Assembly: GCF_002934545.1 (NCBI RefSeq)
Contig: NZ_PTJA01000013.1
Span: 1-64,000 of the forward strand
Direction of reading: 5' to 3'
Length of the DNA: 64,000 nt
Origin: Lacrimispora xylanisolvens
GTDB lineage: Bacteria; Bacillota; Clostridia; Lachnospirales; Lachnospiraceae
Position 1 is the stretch's first letter. Each line of letters opens with the position of its first letter. Position numbers and translations under genes: made by a program. Below the pieces are notes generated by a model. That model saw nothing but the letters and a program-made list of their open reading frames with translations, had not been told where the DNA came from and ran no database searches. This document shows, piece after piece, positions 16,303 through 24,994 of this stretch.

Positions 16303-17313
16303 ATGAGAATTACTACTAATGCGTTAATCAGAAATTACAAAAGCAATCTCTCTGCTTCAATCAATAACTTAAATATTTCACGTACTCATGTTATGACTCA
16401 ACGGAGTTTTAATACAGCTGCCGAAGATCCAGCTTCTGCTGCCAGAGCCTCCCAGCTTCACCGTAAGTATTATAAGAACCAGGATAATTTAAAAATGCTT
16501 GATGAAGTACAATCCAGGCAGGATGGTCAGGAAGATGCACTGCGTCAGGTTTCAAATATGGTCAAGACTATAAGTAAAAACTATAATATACAGGCATTGA
16601 ATGGAACCAACCAGACAAAGGAGGTACGCCAGAGCTACGCATCTGCAATCCGCCAGTTCCAACAATCTATGGTACTGAGTCTTAATTCTACCTACGAAGA
16701 TACGTTTCTTTTTGCTGGCTCCGACGGAAAGAATCCTCCATTTGAATTAAGTTCAAATGGAACTCTGAGCTATCGTGGAATTGATGTTAATGCAAGCAAG
16801 GGTTCCGCTGACTACCAAAAACTTAAGACTATGTCAAATGAAAATCTGTATGTAGATCTTGGAATGGGACTTTCTATGGATAATTATGACCAGGTTGTAT
16901 CTTCTAGTGCTTTCAACATGTCTCTTCCAGGGATTAATGCAGTTGGTTATGGGAGCGATGAAAACGGAATGAGCAATAATATAATTGTGATGGCTGGTAA
17001 ACTTGCAGACGCTTTAGAGGCAGATACCTTTGATGCAGACCAGTTTCGGAATCTTATGAATAAATTTGATACTTTAGGTACAAATTTAACAAATCAAATC
17101 ACTGAATTAGGAGTTAAATCCGAATTTCTGACCACTACAAAAGACAGGTTGGATAATGCTGAAATTTCAATACAGGAACAAATGTCAAGTGTGGAAGGTG
17201 TTGATATGGCGGAAGCGATCACCAATTATTCATGGGATCAGTACGCTTATAATGCTGCATTAAAGGTTGGAACCAGCATTTTATCCTCGTCTTTCATCGA
17301 TTTCATGCGCTAA
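16303..17313 (+). CDS. flgL: Hook-filament junction protein FlgL (HAP3)
   Basis: 336 residues with flagellin-like ends. The N-terminus includes RSFNTAAEDPASAARASQLH, and the C-terminus has the VEGVDMAEAI...YNAALKVGTSILSSSFIDFMR pattern. It forms the second junction layer between hook and filament. It follows flgK by 14 bases with AAAGGAGG as ribosome site. Confidence 0.95.
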   Translation: MRITTNALIRNYKSNLSASINNLNISRTHVMTQRSFNTAAEDPASAARASQLHRKYYKNQDNLKMLDEVQSRQDGQEDALRQVSNMVKTISKNYNIQALNGTNQTKEVRQSYASAIRQFQQSMVLSLNSTYEDTFLFAGSDGKNPPFELSSNGTLSYRGIDVNASKGSADYQKLKTMSNENLYVDLGMGLSMDNYDQVVSSSAFNMSLPGINAVGYGSDENGMSNNIIVMAGKLADALEADTFDADQFRNLMNKFDTLGTNLTNQITELGVKSEFLTTTKDRLDNAEISIQEQMSSVEGVDMAEAITNYSWDQYAYNAALKVGTSILSSSFIDFMR

Positions 17314-17334
17314 GATTTGCAGGAGGGATTTTAT

Positions 17335-17943
17335 ATGGAACCGTTGCTTCAGATAAAAACCATACCAATAAAATATGAGATGAAAATACAGAAGGCTGAA
17401 CTTAGATATTCACAATCTAAGACTGATGTATTAATCAATAATGAAAGCGGTGGCCTGGATATTAACAGCAAGCCGATTAAGCTGTACATTGATACTTACG
17501 ATGCCCGCAGTTCAATTAGCCCAACCACTATGGAGAGCGTCCGCCAGGCCGCTGCTTCCGGATTGGAGGCTGCATCAGAAGCTACCGCTAACTATACAGA
17601 GGAGGCTGCACTATTGTTAGACGCCAAAGTTTCAAATCCCCTTGATCAGATTTTCCGCCAGCGTGCTCAGATGCCTACCGGAGAGTTTGGTTTAGCTTTT
17701 ATCCCAACTACCGGTCCTGATCTTGAATGGTCAGCCCCTGATTTAAATATTAAATATCAAATGGACAAGATGAGTTTTGACATCAGAGCTGCAAAGGGGG
17801 ACTTTGAATTTATACCTGGCAGCATTGAAATTTCAATCACACAAATGCCCGATGTAGAAATAGAGTATATTGGCAAACCAATGTACGTTCCTCCAAGCGC
17901 TGCTAAATACTTTGATCACGAACCAATTGATGTCCTGGCTTAA
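17335..17943 (+). CDS. DUF6470 (YviE-like) flagellar-operon protein
   Basis: 202 residues, matching the DUF6470/YviE type that lies between flgL and fliW in many Firmicutes. The N-terminus is MEPLLQIKTIPIKYEMKI. The middle is Ala/Glu-rich and the C-terminus strand-rich (GDFEFIPGSIEISITQMPDVEIEYIG). Function is unknown in the family. No signal or membrane segment is present. Start 17335 has GGAGGG 8 bases upstream. Confidence 0.75.
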   Translation: MEPLLQIKTIPIKYEMKIQKAELRYSQSKTDVLINNESGGLDINSKPIKLYIDTYDARSSISPTTMESVRQAAASGLEAASEATANYTEEAALLLDAKVSNPLDQIFRQRAQMPTGEFGLAFIPTTGPDLEWSAPDLNIKYQMDKMSFDIRAAKGDFEFIPGSIEISITQMPDVEIEYIGKPMYVPPSAAKYFDHEPIDVLA

Positions 17944-17963
17944 ATAAATATTTGGAGGTACAC

Positions 17964-18410
17964 ATGGAAATAAAAACGCAATATTTTGGTTCAATTTCAT
18001 GTTCTGATGAGGAACTGATTCATTTTTCAGACGGATTATTTGGATTTTCAGAGTTGAAAAATTATGTACCTCTTGCATTTCAGGATAGTAGTGACGCTTT
18101 GATATCTCTTCAGTCTACTGATGATTTTAGAGTATCTTTTATAATCATGAATCCGTTTCAACTGTATTCTGAATACGCTCCAGTTTTATCTGCCGAAGAT
18201 AGCAATTTATTAAAAGCTTCCTATGACGAAAAAAATATATCTTATTATATTATCTGTGTTATACATGATCGTATGGAAGAGAGCACCATCAACTTAAAAG
18301 CACCTATTGCAGTCAATACAGATACAAGAGAAGCAAAACAGATAATATTAGATAACCCTCTTTATAAATTCCGTCATCCAATCAAAGATTTTATAAAAAG
18401 GGGGAAATAA
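17964..18410 (+). CDS. fliW: Flagellar assembly factor FliW
   Basis: 148 residues (FGSISCSDEELIHFSDGLFGF, FRVSFIIMNPF, INLKAPIAVNTDTREAKQIIL). In B. subtilis FliW binds either flagellin or CsrA. Free flagellin pulls FliW away and leaves CsrA to block flagellin translation. It is next to csrA, with one base between stop and start. Start 17964 follows TTTGGAGG. Confidence 0.95.
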   Translation: MEIKTQYFGSISCSDEELIHFSDGLFGFSELKNYVPLAFQDSSDALISLQSTDDFRVSFIIMNPFQLYSEYAPVLSAEDSNLLKASYDEKNISYYIICVIHDRMEESTINLKAPIAVNTDTREAKQIILDNPLYKFRHPIKDFIKRGK

Positions 18411-18411
18411 T

Positions 18412-18666
18412 ATGCTGATACTTCAGAGAAAGAAGGAACAGTCTCTAAACATTGGCGATAATATTTCTATTACTATATTGGAGATTGGAAATGACTGGGT
18501 AAAGCTGGCAATTGATGCACCCAGAGATATATCTATATTAAGATCCGAGTTAGTAGAAGCAGCTTCTGCTAATCAGGAGGCAGTTTCTCTACCTCTGAAT
18601 GCAGGGTCAATTTCTAAAATAAAAGATTTTTTTTCAGAAAAGAAGGAAAACAGTGAAAATACCTGA
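18412..18666 (+). CDS. csrA: Carbon storage regulator/translational repressor CsrA
   Basis: 84 residues. The CsrA strand pattern is intact (MLILQRKKEQSLNIGDNISITIL, then AIDAPRDISILRSE), with a charged C-terminal extension. It binds GGA in hairpin loops of mRNA leaders; the fliC leader in this window has such sites. It is the last gene of the flgM operon. Its final codons form half of a bidirectional terminator. Confidence 0.95.
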   Translation: MLILQRKKEQSLNIGDNISITILEIGNDWVKLAIDAPRDISILRSELVEAASANQEAVSLPLNAGSISKIKDFFSEKKENSENT

Positions 18667-18691
18667 TATTACTTGGGTATTTCCACTGTTT
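18648..18691. terminator. Bidirectional terminator inside two converging gene ends
   Basis: A 16-bp near-perfect stem (18648-18663 with 18676-18691, one mismatch) flanked by T-rich sequence on both strands. The left arm lies in the last codons of csrA and the right arm in the last codons of the opposing gene. Confidence 0.75.
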
Positions 18692-19910
18692 CTTTTGATT
18701 CTTCATCTGTATTCTCTGCATTTGCTTTTCTACTAATAAAAGGTAATCGTTTCACTGCCCCAGATAACACACTTTTTAACTTAGGGTATATTATATAACG
18801 TAGAGGATTTGTACATATTCTGATTAAATATCTCCATAACCTTAACCCCCAGAATACCGGTAATAATAATTTAACCTTCCCCAACAACGGGTATATTGTT
18901 TCCATATATCTACGATCAGGGAAAAGCCAGATAACTATCTTTTTTATTTCTTCTAATCTGCGATTCCTTGCATAACAATCAGCAACTGTGTTTATCAACG
19001 GAAGAAGCTTAGAACTAATTTCTCTTCCATCTGTTCCTTTTGAAAGAATATATGATTCCATAGCTTCATAGATCTCTACATTTTCAATTACTGCTCCGGT
19101 ACCAAACCATCTAAGAATTAAATGCTCAAGACGCTCTGAAAAATCAGCTATTTTTAACTTTTTAAGTCTGCCATATATATATGGCCAATTGAAATCTTCA
19201 CTATAAGTCTTATAAAAAATCCAAAAATCCATAATTTGACTTAAACTGATATCTCCTCTTGCATAACTATTTGTAAGTCTGCACATTAAAAACAAATATC
19301 TGTCATCAAGAGGCAGTTCACGAATACTCTTATTTTCGTTCTTAAGCGGAGCTATTTTAAGCAGTTTCTTAAAAAATTTTTGCATGGATGAACTAAAAAA
19401 AAGTGTATAATCGAAATTTATTACCCGTATTCCCGGAATACGATAAAACAGCCTGCCTGTCTCATCGATTTTACGATCTTCAAAATCTACTTTTTTTAGT
19501 ATTTCCCATATCATACGGGTACTTTTTCTACTGGAACCAATCTCGATGGATTCGCGGCAACACATCTCTTCAATAGGATAATTTTTTACTATATCTGTAT
19601 AGCTAATATAAAAGCAGTTAATCCTCTCACGTTCCATCAGTGCGATCAGTTGCATTTCACTTTTTTGTAAACGTCCTACCCTATAAACTGATTCTAGATA
19701 TTTATCAAAAAACTGCTGTCGTACAGCCTGAGGGATATCCTGATCAAGCCCTAAAATACCATAGTGTACAGCATGCGCAACGCCATGGTAATCAGATAAC
19801 CGAAACATCTTTTCCCAATCAAGTGAACGTATTGGCTCAGGTGAAGGTTTTTGATTCATCACTGCAGATAGTATAATCAATAAATACCGCTCTTCATAAC
19901 CTTTAATCAT
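18669..19910 (-). CDS. Degenerate nucleotidyltransferase-family protein (NTP_transf_5-like)
   Basis: 413 residues. The overall plan resembles the uncharacterised nucleotidyltransferase family PF14907. An N-terminal helical part is followed by the segment that normally reads LKG...YP...R..DIDLLV. Here that segment is INCFYISYTDIVKNYPIEEM followed by CCRESIEIGSS: the Lys-Gly is gone and the catalytic Asp pair is not visible. Later parts (NFDYTLFFSS, LSQIMDFWIFYKTY) fit the family. It probably lacks transferase activity. A SigD-type promoter precedes it, divergent from the C39 gene, so it belongs with the motility genes. Its role is unknown. Confidence 0.55.
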   Translation of the reverse strand: MIKGYEERYLLIILSAVMNQKPSPEPIRSLDWEKMFRLSDYHGVAHAVHYGILGLDQDIPQAVRQQFFDKYLESVYRVGRLQKSEMQLIALMERERINCFYISYTDIVKNYPIEEMCCRESIEIGSSRKSTRMIWEILKKVDFEDRKIDETGRLFYRIPGIRVINFDYTLFFSSSMQKFFKKLLKIAPLKNENKSIRELPLDDRYLFLMCRLTNSYARGDISLSQIMDFWIFYKTYSEDFNWPYIYGRLKKLKIADFSERLEHLILRWFGTGAVIENVEIYEAMESYILSKGTDGREISSKLLPLINTVADCYARNRRLEEIKKIVIWLFPDRRYMETIYPLLGKVKLLLPVFWGLRLWRYLIRICTNPLRYIIYPKLKSVLSGAVKRLPFISRKANAENTDEESKETVEIPK

Positions 19911-19981
19911 TCATTTTTCCATCCTTAATTAAGTCACATGTGCCACATACCACCTGTATTAGCATACAAACCCTATAATAT

Positions 19982-20008
19982 ATATCGGATTTTTCATCTT
20001 AATCTTAA
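19982..20008 (-). promoter_or_regulatory. SigD promoter of the nucleotidyltransferase-like gene
   Basis: Minus strand TTAA (20005-20008), 15-base spacer, TCCGATAT (19982-19989), about 72 bases before the start at 19910. The same TTAA also serves as the -35 of the opposite promoter. Confidence 0.6.
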
Positions 20009-20032
20009 CTTTATAGAGTGTTTATCCGATAA
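20005..20032 (+). promoter_or_regulatory. SigD promoter of the C39-like peptidase gene
   Basis: TTAA (20005-20008), 16-base spacer, TCCGATAA (20025-20032), 35 bases before the ATG at 20067. It shares its palindromic -35 with the minus-strand promoter at 19982-20008. Confidence 0.6.
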
Positions 20033-20066
20033 ATTACATATAACAATAAAGAAAAAGGTGAGCCGT

Positions 20067-20780
20067 ATGAACAGATTCTTTAAATCACTATTCAAAACCC
20101 TGTTCGTAATCGTCATCCCGTTTGCGATTTTTTCTTCTAACTATCAAATTAATGGATCAGCGGCTGATGTTTCCCAAAGTTCAAGCATTATACTTCCTGA
20201 GACAGTTGAAGCAGATATCCCTCAGGAAGGCAAATACGATTTAATGCTGGACAGCGTATCCGGTCCCCTCACTTATTATAATCAGGCAGATGCCAGGTGG
20301 GGTAATTATCTTTGGGGTGGAAGAGACCCTCTGGTTACCTATGGATGTGGACCTACTGTTATGGCTATGGTCATAACGAGCCTAACTGGAAATCAGGTGC
20401 TTCCGACCGATATAGCAAACTGGGCGGCGGCCAATAACAGTTGGTGTCCCGGCGAGGGCTCGTATCATCGCATCATACCTGACAGTGCTTCAGCATATGG
20501 TCTTTTAGTTTCACCAATAAAAAACCGTACTGTAGAAGGTATTAGAAGTGCTCTGGATTCTGGGCAGTTAGTTGTTGCTTTAATGAGAAAGGGGCATTTT
20601 ACTCAACAGGGGCATTTTATCATCATAATTAATTATACTGCTGATGGATCCTTTCGAATTGCAGATTCTAATAACTATGATAATACAAAATACAATTGGG
20701 ATCCTAATGTAATAGTCGGTGAACTGAATTACCGTGCCTCCAACGGAGGTCCTCTTTGGGCTATTACTCCACCAAATTAA
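20067..20780 (+). CDS. Secreted C39-like cysteine peptidase
   Basis: 237 residues. A signal peptide (FKTLFVIVIPFAIFSS, about 8-25) is followed by a Peptidase_C39_2-like domain (about 65-230). C94 (YGCGPTVMAM) is the expected nucleophile, H183 (GHFIIIINY) the histidine and D200/N202 (IADSNNYD) the third residue. The bacteriocin-processing transporter parts of true C39 proteins are absent, so this is a free secreted hydrolase, possibly acting on wall peptides. The ATG at 20067 is used, with AAAAAGGTGAG upstream; a longer frame from 19938 would run through the promoter. It is divergent from the nucleotidyltransferase-like gene and in the predicted SigD regulon. Confidence 0.75.
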   Translation: MNRFFKSLFKTLFVIVIPFAIFSSNYQINGSAADVSQSSSIILPETVEADIPQEGKYDLMLDSVSGPLTYYNQADARWGNYLWGGRDPLVTYGCGPTVMAMVITSLTGNQVLPTDIANWAAANNSWCPGEGSYHRIIPDSASAYGLLVSPIKNRTVEGIRSALDSGQLVVALMRKGHFTQQGHFIIIINYTADGSFRIADSNNYDNTKYNWDPNVIVGELNYRASNGGPLWAITPPN

Positions 20781-20785
20781 ATTAT

Positions 20786-21181
20786 TTAATTATAAAAGGA
20801 ATGAGTACCTGCAATCCGCGTATTGATATATTTATCAATCTCAATCGTGCGTTTTAGTATTTGCTGGATATTCTTTCCTTTTTCAATGACTTTTTCTGAT
20901 ATCTGACTGTCTGTTTCGCAATTTTCCTTCCCTCTTATCCAATTTTCCACTTTAAGAGCTTCCTCCGGTGTCAGCACAGATATTAGGCATTTTATATTCC
21001 GATCTATCACATCAGCCTTATCCATCTCATCCTGACGCATTCCCAAAAGCATCTGTACTGAAGTTCGATCATTGCGCGAAAGGAAATCTCCCACTTCACG
21101 TGTTATCCTTTCTATTTCTGCAATACACTGGTATTTTTTCTGCATTTCTTTTAAAATCTCCAAGAGTATGGAATCTTCCAT
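20786..21181 (-). CDS. FliT-like small helical protein
   Basis: 131 residues, nearly all helix, charged, with no signal. It sits third after fliD and fliS, where FliT (chaperone of the cap protein FliD) is found in many bacteria. Sequence similarity within the FliT family is low, so this is a position-based call. It has GGAGG 9 bases before the start. A hairpin lies between fliS and this gene. Confidence 0.55.
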   Translation of the reverse strand: MEDSILLEILKEMQKKYQCIAEIERITREVGDFLSRNDRTSVQMLLGMRQDEMDKADVIDRNIKCLISVLTPEEALKVENWIRGKENCETDSQISEKVIEKGKNIQQILKRTIEIDKYINTRIAGTHSFYN

Positions 21182-21213
21182 ATGTATATCCTCCTATTTG
21201 CAGATTATTGATA

Positions 21214-21245
21214 ACAGGCTGAAGAGATGCTACTCTCCAGCCTGT
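21214..21245 (-). other. Hairpin after fliS
   Basis: An 8-bp ACAGGCTG/CAGCCTGT stem, extended inward by AGAG/CTCT, starts 6 bases after the fliS stop. No U-run follows. It looks like a 3'-end stabilising or attenuating structure within the operon. Confidence 0.5.
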
Positions 21246-21250
21246 AGAAA

Positions 21251-21619
21251 TCAACTGCCGATTCGTTGCGCCTCTCTAAAAGAGTCACGTAACTCCATAA
21301 TCAAAGGTCTTATTTCTGCTATTATTGCAGAATTTCTTCCTGCTTTAATACGGATTAGTTCGTAAATGAAAAAATCATAAAGTCGTTTTAACTCATTACT
21401 AATCTCGTATTGAAAATTAAGAGTATCTTTTAAATAGGTAACTATATCCATAGACCGTTGTATCGATTGCTCAAAAAGCTCATAATCCTTATTATCCAAT
21501 GCCAATTCAGACCTGGTTAGCCGCTTTAATAATTCATCATATAAAAGATTAAGCATCTCACCCGGAGTCATTGTATTTACAGTCTGTTCCTTATAATGTT
21601 GATATCCATTAACTGCCAT
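21251..21619 (-). CDS. fliS: Flagellin export chaperone FliS
   Basis: 122 residues (YKEQTVNTMTPGEMLNLLYDELLKRLTRSELAL, LNFQYEISNELKRLYDFFIYELI). This four-helix protein binds the flagellin C-terminus and prevents early polymerisation. It follows fliD by 15 bases. Confidence 0.95.
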   Translation of the reverse strand: MAVNGYQHYKEQTVNTMTPGEMLNLLYDELLKRLTRSELALDNKDYELFEQSIQRSMDIVTYLKDTLNFQYEISNELKRLYDFFIYELIRIKAGRNSAIIAEIRPLIMELRDSFREAQRIGS

Positions 21620-21634
21620 TTTTCACTCCGTTTC

Positions 21635-24052
21635 TTATGAACCAAAGGATGAACTCAGCCAACTGCTTTGAGAGTTCATCTGAGAAATCAATGTTTCCAA
21701 ATTTGTAAACTGCTTGATATACCGGTCTGTCTCTGTTTTTAACTGAGTGTTAAGCCGTTCAATCACATCATCAAGGCTGTCCATTGATGTTTGCAAAGAA
21801 TTCTTCAGAATACTGGTAGGTGCATATACAGAACCAGCTCTTTCGATTAAAATACCTTTTGTAGCACCAGTGGTACTAGCATATTTTTCAGTGATCTCAG
21901 TTAACCTTGCCATAACACCGCCCTTGTCACCTGTTGTTGAATCTGCCTGCCTTGTAAATAATTTCTGAAGATCCGAAGAATTAGACGCCAAAGCTGCCCG
22001 GAACTTCGTCTCGTCAAGAACCAGCTTTCCATTATCACCGTAATCGGTACTAGTGGATATTCCAAAAGACTCTAATGCGGTTTTATCAGCAGAACCACTG
22101 TCGAAAATAAACCTCATACTATCAGAAAGGCCTCTTAATTCTGAATCATTAAAAAGCATACCGGCTTTTGCTTTTTCTTCCCACTTTGTAATCTGATCAT
22201 CTGTCATATCCTCTTTCTGATCGTCAGTAAGGGGTTCATAGCTACGGTTTGGTTTCGTGGAAACTTCTTTGTTTACCAGTTCTATTATTTCGTTATAATC
22301 TTTAATCATGCTGGTTACGGCAGATACAATGGTATCAGCATCTGTTTTTGCATTAAATGTAATCGGTTCTGTACCTGTTGTCAGGGTATCTCCGCTATAA
22401 CCAAACGTACCGTTTACAGTTATATTCAATCCGTCAAGATTAAATGTATTATTTCCACGAATTAATTCAACCGGAGTATTCGATCCCTCATATTTTACAC
22501 TGACAATGGCATCCTGACCATCCTTTGTTGTATAATCATGAAATAGTACACTGGAATCATCATCAGGACCAAACTCAATTTTACCAGCTGAACCATCTGC
22601 TTTGGATACGATAGAAAATTTATCCGCATTCTGTAAATAGCTGATTGTTACACCCGCATCGGAAGAATTGATTTTACTCATGATATCACTCATCGAGCTG
22701 CCATAAGTAAGTCCTGTAATGGGTACATTATTTATTATTAACTTTAACTCAGTATCTGCCGTTTTTCCAGAAAAATCACTGTCCAGCCCTGAATTTATTA
22801 ATGATGATGTTAAATTTAAACGATTGGATTCACCTGATTCTACTTTTAAAGCTCCATTCTTTCCGGTAATACCGACATCAGCTGATGATATAGACAATAC
22901 AGAAGAACTATCATTAGTATTATCCTTAGTAATACCATTAGTACTGGTATTTGGTATCTTGGTCTCAAACTTCAGTGTATCTCCCTCAGGGGTAACGGCT
23001 ATTCTCCCAGATCCAAATTTTTTTGCAAGTTCTGTCTGTAAGTAATTTGCCAAATCACTTAAATTGCTGTATTCACTTTCTCTGGTCTTGTCAAACTCAA
23101 TCGTCTGTGTGGTTCCGTTATAGGTAAAACTAACACCTTTCCCTGACACTCTTTCCAAAAAGGTTTTTGAGTCGAACAGTTTTTGAGTCCTGTTATTTAA
23201 TTCTGAAGAAAAACCATCTGCTGTAATTGTTTTGTTTTCTTCACTGATGCTTTCAATATCAGATATTCCTAAAGCACTTAAAGCACCGCTTGTTCCTCCA
23301 GTAATCTGAATTGTGTTACCTGCTGTATCTTTCGAGGTAAAGTTAACCTTAGCCAATGCAGTTGTGGGATCTGAAGCGTTAGCTCCAGTTGTCTGTACCC
23401 CAATAACATCAGCTAATGTTTTTCCATTACCAATGGAAACATTCTTTAAGGCTCGTGCAATAGATTTCTCAGCAGATTCCGCTGTGCTGTAATCGTATGT
23501 AAAACCATCGGATGCCGTTCCGCTGCTTAGAGATACAGAATAAGTTTTAGTACCATATTTAAAATATAAAGACTGTCCTTCTAAAGTGCTTACGGATTCT
23601 GGTCCAAAATTAATATCTCCTGTAGCAAGCTTACTGTCTGAAACATTTCCATTTGAAGTTATAGATGCTTTAGTGGCAAGCTGCTTCACTCCCATTATAG
23701 ACATGCTATCAGAGAGGGACGAACTTCCTGACACACTGACATAACTGCTGTTTGCACCTTCCGTAGTCACACTGCTTCTTGCCCAAAAACTGGGACTTGA
23801 CAAGTTAGTTGTCTGATTGGTATATGAGGTGTATTTTTTGGAGAACTCTACAAGTTTAGAGCTGACGGAACGATATGCCTCCTGCGTCCATAAATAAGTC
23901 TGTTTTTTCTTCTGCTGTTTTGCAATTTTTGCTTTTGTGGAAGCTGTCATTCCCTCAATCAGGGTATCTCTGTCCAGACCACTTGCCAGACCGCCGTAAC
24001 CTCTTAGAGATGATGCTGAACTGTTTTTAATACTGGTCAATGCTGATGCCAT
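21635..24052 (-). CDS. fliD: Flagellar cap protein FliD (HAP2)
   Basis: 805 residues, longer than most FliD proteins (about 450-650). The N-terminus has GLASGLDRDTLIEGMTASTKAKIAKQ. The C-terminal FliD region ends with a coiled-coil (LDDVIERLNTQLKTETDRYIKQFTNLETLISQMNSQSSWLSSSFG). The long Ser/Thr/Asp-rich middle is the exposed, variable part. It caps the filament and folds in new flagellin. It is first in fliD-fliS-fliT-like, with a SigD promoter about 80 bases upstream. Confidence 0.95.
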   Translation of the reverse strand: MASALTSIKNSSASSLRGYGGLASGLDRDTLIEGMTASTKAKIAKQQKKKQTYLWTQEAYRSVSSKLVEFSKKYTSYTNQTTNLSSPSFWARSSVTTEGANSSYVSVSGSSSLSDSMSIMGVKQLATKASITSNGNVSDSKLATGDINFGPESVSTLEGQSLYFKYGTKTYSVSLSSGTASDGFTYDYSTAESAEKSIARALKNVSIGNGKTLADVIGVQTTGANASDPTTALAKVNFTSKDTAGNTIQITGGTSGALSALGISDIESISEENKTITADGFSSELNNRTQKLFDSKTFLERVSGKGVSFTYNGTTQTIEFDKTRESEYSNLSDLANYLQTELAKKFGSGRIAVTPEGDTLKFETKIPNTSTNGITKDNTNDSSSVLSISSADVGITGKNGALKVESGESNRLNLTSSLINSGLDSDFSGKTADTELKLIINNVPITGLTYGSSMSDIMSKINSSDAGVTISYLQNADKFSIVSKADGSAGKIEFGPDDDSSVLFHDYTTKDGQDAIVSVKYEGSNTPVELIRGNNTFNLDGLNITVNGTFGYSGDTLTTGTEPITFNAKTDADTIVSAVTSMIKDYNEIIELVNKEVSTKPNRSYEPLTDDQKEDMTDDQITKWEEKAKAGMLFNDSELRGLSDSMRFIFDSGSADKTALESFGISTSTDYGDNGKLVLDETKFRAALASNSSDLQKLFTRQADSTTGDKGGVMARLTEITEKYASTTGATKGILIERAGSVYAPTSILKNSLQTSMDSLDDVIERLNTQLKTETDRYIKQFTNLETLISQMNSQSSWLSSSFGS

Positions 24053-24133
24053 ATAAATAACTCCTTTCTTAACTATCTAAATAATCCAATTTTCGTCAAA
24101 AATCGGTTTTTTTTCTGATTTGGCTATACTTAT

Positions 24134-24161
24134 TTATCGTCATATTGTATACTAAAGATAA
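24134..24161 (-). promoter_or_regulatory. SigD promoter of fliD
   Basis: Minus strand TTAT (24158-24161), 16-base spacer, GACGATAA (24134-24141). Confidence 0.6.
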
Positions 24162-24197
24162 TAGTATTATCTTAATTTACGAATGGAGGAATACAAT

Positions 24198-24968
24198 TTG
24201 TCAACTGTAATTGCTATTACAAATCAAAAGGGCGGCGTAGGCAAAACCACCACTTCCTGTTCCCTTGCCTGCGGTCTTGCCATGAATAATAAAAGAGTGC
24301 TGGCTGTTGATTTAGACCCACAGGGTAATCTTGGATTTAGCCTGGGACTTGAAATTGAAAACTGCGCAACAATTTACGAAGTTTTCCAGGGAACTGCAAC
24401 GCTGCAGGAGGCAATACGTCCATCAAAATATTGCGACGTTATTTCATCTAATATACTTTTAAGCGGTGCTGAGCTGGAATTTACCGGTAAGCAGAGAGAG
24501 AGTATGTTAAAGAACTTACTGTCTACAGTTGCCGGTTATTATGATTACATTATTATTGATACTCCTCCTGCTCTGAACATTTTAACAGTCAACGCATATG
24601 CAGCTGCAGATTATCTAATTATTCCCATGGTGCCGGAAATTTTAAGCCTTCTTGGTGTATCTCAGATTAAAGATACCATTAACACAGTACGTGCCTCTGT
24701 TAATCCAAATCTGGTTGTTTTGGGAATACTGCTGAATAAGTATAATTCCCGAACACTTCTTTCCAGAGAGGTGAAGGAGATGGCTCAGAGTATTGCCTCC
24801 CAGATCGGTACACGTGTGTTTGTGACACATATCAGATCCAGCGTCAGTGTTGCTGAAGCACCGGCCCAGGGAGAAAGCCTGCTGGATTATGCACCCAGAT
24901 CCAATCCTGCCCAGGATTACAAAGCATTGGTAACTGAAGTTCTTGAATTGATTAAAAAATTAAAATAA
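24198..24968 (+). CDS. ParA/Soj-family ATPase
   Basis: 256 residues. A deviant Walker A (KGGVGKTT, about 11-18), the VDLDPQGN motif and the DTPPALN motif mark a ParA/Soj-type ATPase that forms nucleotide-dependent dimers and gradients. It is closer to Soj than to FlhG/YlxH, which is missing from the fla/che operon. The start is TTG at 24198 because GGAGG ends 8 bases before it; the ATG at 24183 lies in front of that site. No parB or parS is seen here. The next gene is a ComFB protein, not ParB. ParA proteins also position chemoreceptor arrays in other bacteria (ParC), which is the suggested role. Confidence 0.85.
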   Translation: MSTVIAITNQKGGVGKTTTSCSLACGLAMNNKRVLAVDLDPQGNLGFSLGLEIENCATIYEVFQGTATLQEAIRPSKYCDVISSNILLSGAELEFTGKQRESMLKNLLSTVAGYYDYIIIDTPPALNILTVNAYAAADYLIIPMVPEILSLLGVSQIKDTINTVRASVNPNLVVLGILLNKYNSRTLLSREVKEMAQSIASQIGTRVFVTHIRSSVSVAEAPAQGESLLDYAPRSNPAQDYKALVTEVLELIKKLK

Positions 24969-24994
24969 TACAGACTTGAGAGGAGCACATAAAC

